Assembly (NCBI GenBank): GCA_020137815.1
Contig: CM035357.1
Coordinates: forward strand, 1,549,520 to 1,613,519
Length of the DNA stretch: 64,000 nucleotides
Source of the DNA: Hormiphora californensis
Taxonomy: Eukaryota; Ctenophora; Tentaculata; Cydippida; Pleurobrachiidae
Direction: 5' to 3'
Part shown: positions 36,237 to 64,000 of the stretch, piece by piece
How positions within the stretch are numbered: the first letter of the stretch is position 1
Layout: each line of letters opens with the position of its first letter
Notes under the pieces: model-generated
Database searches by the model: none
Told to the model about the DNA's origin: nothing
Seen by the model: only the letters and a program-made list of their open reading frames with translations
Made by a program: the position numbers and the translations under genes

Positions 36237-39103
36237 ACTGCAGATCGATGAACAACAAACTTGGTGAAATATACGGGGCGTGCTGCGATCTTGACCTTGA
36301 CGTACTCGGTTTGACAGAAACCTGGCTAGAAGACGGTGACGTAGTCACCCCTGCACTGATGAAAGAACTAGGATACAATCTCTATAGTTCGGCAAGAGGG
36401 GCAAGAGGAGGCGGCGTCGCTATCTTAGCGAGGAAAGCATTACGTGTAATACCTATCAAGACTAAGAACAAACCAACAACTTTTGAATGTATCGAAGCTA
36501 CGATTGAAGGCGGGCATCTTCAGAAAACTAGATTGGTTGTGGTATACAGACCTCCGTCCTCTTCCAAAAAGGAGTTCTTGGCAGAATTCGAAGAGTACAT
36601 ATCGTCACTAAACGGCCTCAGTGGACACCCTGTTATCTTGGGCGATTTCAATATCCATACTGAGGATGACGATGATCATACTTCAAACTCCTTCCGTGAT
36701 TTGCTTGTAGATGAGCGATGGACACAGCATGTCGAGGATCCAACACACGAAAGTGGCGGTACATTGGACTTGGTGATAAGCAGAGATGATGAAGCTTCAC
36801 CTAGGATTAGTGCAGTCGAGGTTGCAAAATCCTCCGTTTCAGACCATTATGCTGTCACATTCTACTTACACGTCGGAAAACCAATTCAGCAAGAAAGAAA
36901 AGCTGTTCTGTGCAGAAACATGAAAAAGCTCACTGTTGAGGTCCTATCTATGAAAATAGATGAGTCACCGCTGATGTCAAATCCACGTCCCTCTACACTG
37001 GAAGGGTGTCTCAACCTGTACAACGTCTCACTTCGAGAAATACGGGATGAGATAGCTCCACTACAGGAAAAGGTTATTAAAGACTCGGATCACCCACCTT
37101 GGTATGATACACTTTGTGAGGAAGCTAAAACCTCCCGCAGGACACGAGAAAGAGCTCTGAAGACGACCTTGAAAGACTCCACGAAGAAAGAAGAACACAA
37201 AGAAGCTAGAACAGCTCTGAATAAAGCTATGAAAGAAACATCCAGATTTCTCATGAAAACCAGGATAAATTTCTATCGTGGAAAGCTTGACTACGTGGCT
37301 GATGATCCAGCTGCTGTCAGTGGGTTAATCAACAAACTACTGGGAAAAGACAAGATCCCACAGGAGCTTCCAAACGGGAATTCTTCGAGTGAAACAGCAG
37401 AAAACTTTGGCACTTTCTTCAAATCGAAAATCGAGGATATCTACGAGACGATCAGAGTTGAAAACGAACAATCTGAACCATTGCCAGAACTACCACAAAC
37501 TGACTACACTGGTGCCACATTTTCATCCTTCCGAAAAGTAACTGAAGAGGAACTCAGTGCTATAATTCAATCTATGGAGAAAAAGCACTGTGATCTCGAT
37601 CCTATCCCTACCAGCAAACTCGTAGGTGTTCTCCCGAAGTTACTTCCTCTTATCTCTGACATTGTCAACAAAAGCCTACAAGAAGGTTTAGTTCCTGAAC
37701 AGCTGAAGCAATCACTGATTCGACCCTCGTTCAAGAAGAAAGGAAGCCCGGAAGAACTCAATAACTACAGACCGGTATCCAACTTAGCTTTTATATCCAA
37801 GCTAATTGAAAAATGTGCGTCTATACAGCTTACGGAGCGCCTTGAGACGAACGAACTGTTTCCAGGAGTTCAATCGGCGTACCGAAAACATCATAGCACT
37901 GAGACCACACTGGTGAAAGTAGTGAATGATCTTCTTCTAATTACAGACACGAAATCTAAGGCGGTACTTGTATTGCTAGACCTCAGTGCTGCCTTCGACA
38001 CGATTAACCATGAATTGTTACTTGGGAAACTGAGGAGGAATTATGGCGTTGAAGGTACTGCCCTTGAATGGTTTGCCTCCTACCTCAAAGATAGGAAAGC
38101 TTCTGTGAAAATTGAGACCTCTACATCCTCGCCCTTAGCCATCAACATCGGAGTGCCACAGGGCTCTATACTTGGACCACTGTTGTTCATTCTGTACACA
38201 AAAGAGTTGGAAAGTATTGCTAGGCACTATGGACTAATGGTGGAGCTATATGCTGACGATACTCAGTTGTATGTTTCTTTCAGCAACGATTCTCTCCTAG
38301 ACCTCGAGACGAAACTGCAGGGTTGCTTAAACCACATCAAAGCGTGGATGTCCAAGAACTTCCTCAGACTCAACCCCAGCAAAACTGAAATAATCGTGTT
38401 AAACAACAAACATGATAAAACAGAAAACCCTGAAAGCCTTCAAACGATGAGCAACCATGAATCTACAAAGCCACTTACACTAGTAAGGAACCTTGGTGTG
38501 TTTCTGGACTCAGAGCTCTCCCTATCTGGTCATGTATCCAGAACCGTAAGGACGTGTCAACTAGCCCTTATGAATCTTTGAAAAATCCACAGAATGTTGG
38601 GTGTTACTCTGAAAGTCAAACTTGTTAACAGTTTAATACACAGCAGACTGGACTACTGTAACAGCCTCCTTGCTGGTTCTTCTGCCAAAGACATCGGTCG
38701 ATTACAGAAGATTCAAAACTCTGCAGCCCGTTTCGTCTTTGGACAACGCCTCTACCAAGGCACCACAAACCTTCGCAAACAGCTTCATTTCCTACCCGTT
38801 CGAGAAAGAGTGCAGTACAAGTTGTGTCTACTGACATACAAAACACTGAATGGGATAGCCCCACCTTACCTATCGAAGATGATAACACTCCGTCAACCGA
38901 AGTTAAAAAGTCTACGAAGGGATACTGACAAAACCTTACTTGACAAGAACTATGCCAGATATTGTTCGAGTAAAGGTGCGTTCAGTGTCGCTGCTCCGGA
39001 AATATGGAATAGCTTACCTTCTTCTCTTCGGGAAAGCTCATCCATCACATCATTCAAATCCAACCTGAAAACCCACTTCTTCCGGAAGGCATACGAGTGT
39101 TAA
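36179..39103 (+). pseudogene. LINE ORF2: endonuclease and reverse transcriptase with one in-frame stop
   Basis: First ATG 36248; the frame is open from 36179. An apurinic-type endonuclease comes first (L-T-E-T-W-L, G-D-F-N-I-H, S-D-H-Y-A-V) to about 36880. Reverse transcriptase follows with D-L-S-A-A-F-D-T-I, G-V-P-Q-G-S-I-L-G-P and the catalytic Y-A-D-D-T-Q (about 38250). At 38579 a TGA interrupts L-M-N-L / K-I-H-R; a CGA-to-TGA change would explain it. The same frame then continues to 39103 with the C-terminal W-N-S-L-P-S-S-L-R-E-S module. The element is probably inactive, by one base. Confidence 0.88.
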
Positions 39104-39495
39104 AAACAATGTATGAAGACAATTTATACTACGAGAATTGTGGTAGAGAGATGAGAGAGAGTTGAGGATCCCGAATTAGAGTGTGAAACCGTGAAGTTAG
39201 AACGACCAGTACTCTTTTCACTCACGCTTTCTAAACTGGTCTTTCTTACTAATTTATATCTAATACTTATTCTTTTTATGTGACGGATCCCCAGAACTCG
39301 GAAAAAAAAAAGAGCCTGGGCTAAAAAATCAAAAAAAAAAAAAAAAAAAAAAAAAGTAAAGCAGAAAAGATCCAAAAAAAAAAAAAAAGACAACAAAAAA
39401 AAAGACAATAAAAAAACTGTTAAGAAAAAAGGGGGAAATATAAATTATAAATGGACACCAAAATTGGGGTATGGGGGTGGAAGGGTTGCAGTGAG

Positions 39496-39870
39496 GTGTT
39501 GTGCAGTGGAGTGTGTTGGGCTCTACTTATAGAAGTACAGCCAGTATAGTGTGTTGCAGTGGAGTGTGTTGGGCTTTACTTACAGAAGTACAGCCAGTAC
39601 GGTGTAGTGTAGTGGAGTGTGTTGGGCTCTACTTATAGCAGTACAGCCAGTATGGTGTGGTGCAGTGGAGTGTGTTGGGCTTTACTTACAGAAGTACAGC
39701 CAGTATGGTGTAGTGTAGTGGAGTGTGTTGGGCTCTACTTATAGAAGTACAGCCAGTATGATGTGGTGCAGTGGAGTGTGTTGGGCTTTACTTATAGAAG
39801 TACAGTCGGTATGGTGTGGTGTAGTGGAGTGTGTTGGGCTTTACTTATAGAAGTACAGCCAGTGTGGTGA
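39496..39870. repeat. 53-bp minisatellite, about seven units
   Basis: The core gtgtgttgggct(c/t)tacttat/acag is repeated every 53 bp (for example 39511 and 39564). Units alternate between ctctacttatag and ctttactta(c/t)ag over part of the array, suggesting growth by 106-bp dimers. Confidence 0.85.
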
Positions 39871-41545
39871 GATGCAGGCTACTGCAGCGAGTATGACTTC
39901 TCTTCCGCTCCTTGGTTCTCCTACAGGTGAAGCAGTCGGATCCTCAGTCCTCGCCCAGGTTGTATAAGACAGTATCAATTGTTTAAGGGCTAAAGCCCTG
40001 GAGCTAAAATATTCATTTCTGGATCTCTAGATCCAAGAGCATATTCTATTAATCTGCAGTAAGCAGAGACAGTATATTTCATCATCCGATTTAAATATGG
40101 TTTAACTAACAAAAATTACCCTCAGAAAATATCTTCTTGAAAAATATCTGGAAATCCTTGGTATAAAACTAACCGCTTTTGAAACGAGAGTTAGTGAGAC
40201 GAAGTCCGCACCAAGTGATGCTAGTAGTCAAGACCTAACAGAACTCGTGTTGTTCTTTATAATATGGACAATGAAAAGCGGACAATAAATGTATATTTGT
40301 ATTTGTATTTGTATTTGTATTTGTATTTGCGCTGTGATTGGGGGGCGTGACTTGATTGTGCATGACTTGAACATTTCCGAGGGGCCTCATACTTGCAGCC
40401 CTGAGCCCTTAGACCCTACTCGCGGGCCTCGGACCCCTACACTGCAATTGGGGTTGCGCACTTTGGCCCTGCTTGTGGTGGGTTTCCCCCTGACTGTGGG
40501 GCGCCCGGCGCGGACCGCCCCTGGGGCCTGGTGCCGGACCCACAATGACACGCTGGGCCGGAGCCCATAGGCCCAGCTCCGTCCCTGGTTTATCAGTTTG
40601 ATATGCGCTGTGGGTTCCTACTATGCCCCCCCCCCCTTTTTGGGTTACTCAGCCAAACGCTAAGCAAACCGCAATCCGCATACCGCCCGGGTATGGGTAA
40701 CTACTAACTATGGCGCTAAACTCCCCCTTTTCATGCACGGATTTTTTGTGTGCCTATCACATCTTAACATGTGGTGCAAACGTCTAAAAGTAACACGTAC
40801 ATTTAATCACGAGTTTGGGGCGACAACTTTTTTGGGTGCCTGAAAGCACCCTCTTTTTCTTTGCAAAAACCGCAATCCGCATATCATCGCCTAGAATCGA
40901 CCCTGTAACCAACCAACTGCGACCAACCGCATTTCATTACCACCCTGTAGCCACACGCAACTTATCCACAATGCCTATCACGTTATCAACCACCCAATGT
41001 TGATGCTTTTATTCAGCGAGACAAAGAAGGTGTAACAACTCTTTAATATTGCCCATCCCTTATACGTCAAAGAACATAAATCTTACTTTTTAACGTTCTA
41101 TAATCGAATAAGAATTCCGCTGTGCCTCTGGACATTTGTAATTTTTCTAAACTAAAGACGTCACAACCGCTAAGCTGTCGACGAGCAGTTGATAATCGCT
41201 GCAAAGAAACTAATAATAATCTTAATATAATCAAAGCTTTTTACTATGTGTTCACTACACTGTATAATATTTTGAGAACACTATTAATATCTGTGACAAT
41301 GATGTAGCATTAGTATGACGTACATGTGATTCTTCTATCCCTTTTGTCATTGTGTATTTTGCCATCGGCTCTGGGGAACAAACAATCTCACTCTCTGTTA
41401 TCATTGAAGCTTCTACAGCATCACTTCACTTCACCAGTCTCCATTACAAGTTGTGTGTTATCCAATATACTTCTGTGATATATCCCTAGATCTATTGTCC
41501 CTATACTGACCGTTACACTGTTTTTTAGTGCATCCTGAGTCCTCC
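39871..41545. other. Segment between LINE and SRPK start
   Basis: Contains a (TTTGTA)n tract at about 40281-40329 just after an AATAAA, which may be the tail of an old LINE fragment, and a degraded relative of the 10184 MITE near 40735-40850 (gcacggattttttgtg...tttggggcgacaac). No gene is recognised; ORFs here are short and unsupported. Confidence 0.45.
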
Positions 41546-59402
<17,857 letters not shown>

Positions 59403-59784
59403 TGTGTTATAATACTGGGCGACATGTTTAGGTGTCTTCTCCTTCGTGTGAACTACGAATTTTAACTTAGAAAGTGCGGCTACACGCGGGACTGATAATA
59501 GAGACAATATCCAGGAAGATCAGATTATGTTATTGGTGCTTAGTTGGGAATCAAGAGTTGTACTCAAGTATATTAGTGGTGTTATTATATATCGTGATAG
59601 TACATAGTTTGTTTTTCCGATTCCCTGAGACAAAATTGACTGAGAAGTGAGAGCTTTAAAATTGTGCTACATGAGGGTTACTTTGAGAGATTAACAAGAG
59701 GGAATCAAGGCAGAGAACACTTTTTGTTATTTTAAATCGATGACTTTATATCATAAGGCGAGCGAGATAGTACAATTTAGTGTA

Positions 59785-60980
59785 CAGGGTGTCCCACTGT
59801 CTTTGCGTGACCTGTTATTTTGGGCGATGAGTGGGTTCCATTCAAATTCTCATAACTCATCGAAAAATAGGTCAAAACGACTCAACCAAAAACAGTGTTG
59901 TAGAGAATTGTCAGGCGAACATTTGGGTACAAGATTGATGTCCCAAGTCCTACCAATCGTCAGATATATCGTCTTAAAGTCAAAAATACGTGTTCATGAA
60001 ATCCGACCGGGGTTCACGTTTTGAAAAATTCACAAATGCAAAGTTGCTCGGATCACATTGCATCCCTCATAAGAGTTGTAGGAAATTGTCTGGCGGTCAT
60101 TTTGGTGCCCGGGTTTTGGTCCTAGCTCAATGTTTAGAGTGTCTTATGACTGTCAGAACTGGAATTTTCACAAAAGTGGTCTCAGGTATCGCATTGCATT
60201 TTGCCCTGTTATGAAGCTCATAGCTGCTTGAATAACATCTTAGTGCATGATAGGGTTGAGATAGACCACTTGCGTATCCTACACATTAACAGGGGCCTTG
60301 CCAAATCGTCATAACAACCCTGTCAAGTGCCTAGATGAAATTGAGACGATGTGCTGATTATCATGGGATTACACACGACACCGAGCCACCTAATTAGGGG
60401 TTGTGAGCCGATACCAACTAAGACTCAGCAGAGAAAAATCTTTATGTTCATACAGTCATAACGCAACTCAAACGTAGAGCTATGGAAAAAATCATGGTAT
60501 CAAAATGAACCTTAGACGATTCCAATGAAGCTCTTATAAATTTCAAACCATTTACCCATTTATTGATGACACGTGATCCCCTCAAAAATGTTGGTTGAAT
60601 TTCGTCTTTAGACAGTCATAAGACACTCTAAACATTGAGCTAGGACCAAAACCCGGGTACCAAAATGACCGCCAGACAATTTCCTACAACTCTTATGAGG
60701 GATGCAATGTGATCCGAGCAACTTTGCATTTGTGAATTTTTCAAAACGTGAACCCCGGTCGGATTTCATGAACACGTATTTTTGACTTTAAGACGATATA
60801 TCTGACGATTGGTAAGACTTGGAACATCAATCTTGTACCCAAATGTTCGCCTGACAATTCTCTACAACACTGTTTTTGGTTGAGTCGTTTTGACCTATTT
60901 TTCGATGAGTTATGAGTATTTGAATGGAACCCACTCATCACCCAAAATCACAGGTCACGCAAAGACAGTGGGACACCCTG
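59785..60980. mobile_element. 1.2 kb foldback with mariner-like ends downstream of SRPK
   Basis: Arms of about 370 bp begin CAGGGTGTCCCACTGTCTTT and include ttcgatgagttatgag and ccgaccggggttcacgtttt. TA flanks both ends. The middle (about 60150-60610) is single-copy-like. ORFs on both strands are mirror images within the arms and not genes. Confidence 0.85.
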
Positions 60981-61628
60981 TACAATGTACTTTTGAAAAT
61001 GTACAATTGTACGCAAGTATTGTCCGTGTACAATGTACTATGTACATGCGTTTCCGTACATTCCAGAGAAAGAGTGAGAGATGGTGGTGTGGTGTCTCTT
61101 TTTCTGTTAATGTACTATTTTTTATTTTTCCTTAGAGACTCTGAGTTTAATATTTGATCAGCATAGAAAGAGAAGATGGGGTATCTTTTTGCATAGATCG
61201 GCTCCAATTCTCTTTCTATTCTCTGTCTAAACTCTATATATCCCCACACCTCGCTCCCCTATCTCTCTCCCCTAGCTATCCCCACACCTCTATCCGGACC
61301 CCCCTCTCTCCTCGATTACTCAATATAACTCTCTCCCTGCCCCTCTCTCTCTCCTCGGTTACTCAATAACTCTCTCCCACCCACTCACAACAATTCGCAC
61401 ACAACTTGATGTGGAAAGTGTGTGTGTACGACTAGAAGAGGTCTCCTTTCTTGTAATGTGGCGTCAATAATAGTTCTCTGTATAAATTATCGATCCCAGC
61501 TCGCCACCCATCATTTGATCAAACTTGTAAATTTTGGAAGGATTCCAATTATCTGTGCCGTCACAAGTTGTTACTCAACAAGTCACAAGTTAACTAAACA
61601 CACACACTTGTGGTTAATATTCCTCAAC
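60981..61628. other. Region upstream of the membrane-protein gene
   Basis: Starts with a cluster of tgtacaa/ttgtac words (60980-61050), then pyrimidine-rich sequence (61210-61380). No gene seen. It presumably holds the promoter and 5'UTR of the next gene. Confidence 0.4.
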
Positions 61629-64000
61629 ATGTTCTTCGTTGACTTGACGGTGTTGGCTCTCAGTGGTTGTATCTTCTTTGTGTACCTGTACCTGTGTGTT
61701 GTGTACTACTGCCATAGGAACCAGTTCACTGCCTCTTCCATACTTCAGGTACCCCCCGGATTGGTGACATTGACACCTAGTGCGTGCGAGATCGAGCTCG
61801 CACATAGGTGTCCGCTCCGCCCCCTAAAAAAGGGTCGTGTCTTTCAAGCCAAATTGCACGTGATCTACTGGACCGATTTGCATCCGGTTTGTCGCAAAAG
61901 ACTACAAATTGGTCCTAGTTTACTGGAAAATACCCGAGAAGTTTGTTTGTCAACAGGAAGTGGGTCAAAATTGACACTAAAGTCAAATCTATAATCTGGC
62001 TTCCGAGCCTTTTTGCACCACTCCCAGACGGTGTAGAATGAATCTGAGGGTATCAGAAGATAGGTTGAACTCTTGTGAGTACTGGAAAATACCCGGCATT
62101 AATAGCTGATGCTAACTGCATCAACATATCTCCCAATATCTTCTAAATCGCATGGGAGTGGTGCAAAAAGGCTCGGAAGCCAGATTATAGGTTTGACTTC
62201 AGTGTCAATTGTGACCCACTTCCTGTTGACAGACAAACTTCTCGGGTATTTTCCAGGATATTAGGATCATTTGTAGTCTTTTGCGACAAACCGGATGCAA
62301 ATCGGTCCAGTGGATCGCGTGCAACATCCCTTGAAAGAAACGTCCCTTTTTTGAGGCGGAGCAGACACCTGTGTGTGAGCTCAATCTTGGTCGCGCACGG
62401 TGTCTATGTCACCAACCCCCCGGAGTTGCCTTGCTCGACCCCACCGTGCCCATGCCCTGAAACGAATCAACCCCGGCGCTGTATGGCGGCGCCATACCCC
62501 CATTTGCATTGATTCTCAGTGCGCTCAGATGGGGTCGGCGGCGCCAGACAACCCCGAAGCTGTATGGCGGCGCCATACCCCCATTTGATTTTCAGTGCGC
62601 TCAGATGGGGTCGGCGGCGCCAGACAACCACGAAGCTGTATGGCGGCGCCATACCCCATATTTGATTCTCAGTGCGCTCAGATGGGGTCGGCGGTGCCAG
62701 ACAACCCCGGAGAGTTTCTGTCAATCCGGAATTATCTGGCGGCGCCGAACCGATCTGATCAAAACGGGGTCGGCGCCGCCAGAGAGAACTCTTTCTCTCT
62801 CTCCCTGGGACCCTCTTTAACTAACTCACCATCCCGTCTCTCTTTGTCAGGCGAATCTGGTGATCTGTAATCTGATAACGGCGTACTACATGACAGGGGC
62901 TGCATTTGCTCAAGCGTTTCAGGAAACACCTGATCACACCTCAGGTACACTTCTCAAGACTTTCCATCTCTCTGTTAATTCATAACGTCCAAGTGATATC
63001 ACCATTTAATCCCGGCTCTCGCGATTTGTTACTCAATAACTCCGACCCCTTAGAACCAACCTCGAAAGGTCTGGCGAGTGACGCCATTACGCATACGCTC
63101 ACAGTCACATCTGTTTGGAAGCGCCGACCCTATTTGAGATTGAGAATTAGAACAGGCTCTGCCAGCGCCAGATCGGCTCAGATCCGGTCGTCAAGTTAGT
63201 CTCTAAGTTAGTCTCTAACTCATTCCTCACCCCAAGGCTGGGACATGACTCTCTCCTCACTGAGTGTAACAAGCTGGGCTCTGGTGGTGGCGTTTGGTGG
63301 TGGCGCCGACCAGATCTGAGAATCAGATCCAGGGCCAGAACGGGCTCTGCCAGCGCCAGACCGGCTCAGATCAGGTCAAGTTAGTCTCTAAGTTAGTCTC
63401 TAACCGTAACTCCTCAGGTTGGGACATGACTCTCTCCTCACTGAGTGTAACTAGCTGGGCTCTGGTAGTGGCGTTCTGGTATCAATCAAAAGAGGAGCAG
63501 GATGGAGACAAGTTAGATAAGAAAAGTGAGTAGATATCATTTTGTAAGTCCGATCCGCTATTGGCATTATAATTGGCCCATCCTGCATCCAGGCCCATCT
63601 AACCAAGTCTTCCCTGGCCCCCAGTCCATTTCAGTCTGTATCTTCATCCCCGTCTAATTGTACCCCTCACCTCCTATTTTTGAGTATCTGATCTCCCCCA
63701 TCTCCCCCTCCCTCCCTCCAGGTGATGTTAGTATAGTTACCAGCTACATCATTATCTGCATCCTATGGTCCTACTTTGCCCTCCTTGTCCTAGTCCACTG
63801 GCTAGGTGTCTACGGATGGACCTTTACTACCCACGAGAGTCACGGGTGGCTATTCTTCTTCCTAGTACCCTTCCTACTACCCTGGATTCTCCAAGCAGTC
63901 CTAATTTACCCGACCCTTGCTGCGACATACACCTCCCTGAACGCTGGGGATTTCAAATTGTTGGACACGAGCCAGCCACCCCCAACCATCCTCTCAACCC
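61629..64000 (+). CDS. Multi-pass membrane protein, first four exons (runs off the window)
   Basis: Exons 61629-61748, 62851-62944, 63418-63525 and 63722 to the edge join in frame with GT/AG borders. The start is the first in-frame ATG (M-F-F-V-D-L-T-V-L-A-L-S). Four to five hydrophobic segments: residues about 1-27, one in exon 2 (V-I-C-N-L-I-T-A-Y-Y-M), one in exon 3 (L-S-V-T-S-W-A-L-V-V-A-F-W), and two in exon 4. A charged loop (K-E-E-Q-D-G-D-K-L-D-K-K) follows the third. The family is not recognised. The C-terminus is beyond the window. Confidence 0.65.
61761..62415. mobile_element. 655-bp foldback member of the TTGG...CCAA family
   Basis: Arms of about 280 bp begin TTGGTGACAT and carry gcaaaagactac, tgacccacttcctgtt and ttccgagcctttttgcacc. 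The 9-bp duplication CCCCCCGGA stands at 61752-61760 and 62416-62424. It starts 12 bp inside the first intron of the membrane-protein gene. Confidence 0.85.
62478..62790. repeat. Tandem GGCGCC-tipped hairpin units
   Basis: Three units of 76-81 bp (starts near 62478, 62559 and 62635), each with tggcggcgccatacccc and, inverted, ggggtcggcggcgcca. A fourth diverged hairpin lies at 62731-62782 (ctggcggcgccg...cggcgccgccag). Related pieces occur at 63120 and 63298. Confidence 0.8.
63237..63295 (+). pseudogene. Truncated duplicate of the exon at 63418
   Basis: Begins gctgggacatgactctctcc after a weak acceptor (ccccaag) and matches the first 60 bp of the real exon, then breaks at gtttggtggtggcgcc without a donor. 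The flanking 'ttagtctctaag' words are duplicated too. Confidence 0.75.

Larger units (their letters stand above)
34700..39400 (+). mobile_element. Near-complete CR1/L2-like LINE with PHD-finger ORF1
   Basis: Carries ORF1 (34803-36236) and ORF2 (36179-39103) on the same strand and an A-rich 3' stretch to about 39400. The 5' end is uncertain; GC-rich sequence begins near 34430. Only one stop (38579) interrupts ORF2, so the insertion is young. No target duplication was identified. Confidence 0.8.

Noticed and set aside
59740-60941. Mirror-image ORFs on both strands (SGFHSNSHNSSK...)
   Set aside because: They lie in the two arms of a foldback element and show no homology to known proteins.

Overview
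This is eukaryotic nuclear DNA, very probably from an invertebrate animal. The conserved genes are split by canonical GT/AG introns and code for animal-type proteins (RAB14, the mitochondrial phosphate carrier SLC25A3, an SR-protein kinase). There is a CR1/L2-like LINE with a PHD-finger ORF1, and many short non-autonomous DNA transposons and CT microsatellites. A sponge or another early-branching animal is my guess; nothing here fixes the species.

Layout. Positions 1-22 kb hold a same-strand array of seven copies of a DXO/RAI1-family decapping exonuclease, called DXO-1 to DXO-7 here. Four are open (DXO-3, -4, -5, -6). DXO-1 is split by a transposon. DXO-2 and DXO-7 carry frameshifts. Two N-terminal classes (A and B) and two kinds of Arg/Gly-rich tail are combined in a mosaic way. 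The array ends at a real RAB14 gene (22.8 kb). Three dead copies of the RAB14 5' end lie between array members, so the tandem duplications copied a DXO gene together with the neighbouring RAB14 promoter and exon 1. A 4.8 kb near-perfect palindrome sits after DXO-3. A 1.1 kb transposon with about a dozen copies of one 19-bp motif sits after DXO-5.

From 25.2 to 26.9 kb the sequence turns into alternating homopolymer runs that look like unreliable base calls; the last RAB14 exon(s) are lost there. From 27.9 to 34.2 kb are a small unrecognised 120-aa gene (+), a complete seven-exon SLC25A3 (-), and a small secreted Cys-rich protein gene (-). From 34.7 to 39.4 kb is a nearly intact LINE with one in-frame stop. 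From 41.5 to 59.4 kb one SRPK gene (+) spans about 18 kb, its introns swollen by foldback elements, minisatellites and CT tracts. From 61.6 kb to the window edge is the start of a multi-pass membrane protein gene (+).

The most noteworthy points are the DXO expansion, with predicted active, inactive and RNA-binding-tailed forms, and its duplication scars; the giant palindrome; and a family of tiny TTGG...CCAA elements, every complete copy of which has a 9-bp target-site duplication. I see no functional link between the DXO array and the downstream housekeeping genes.
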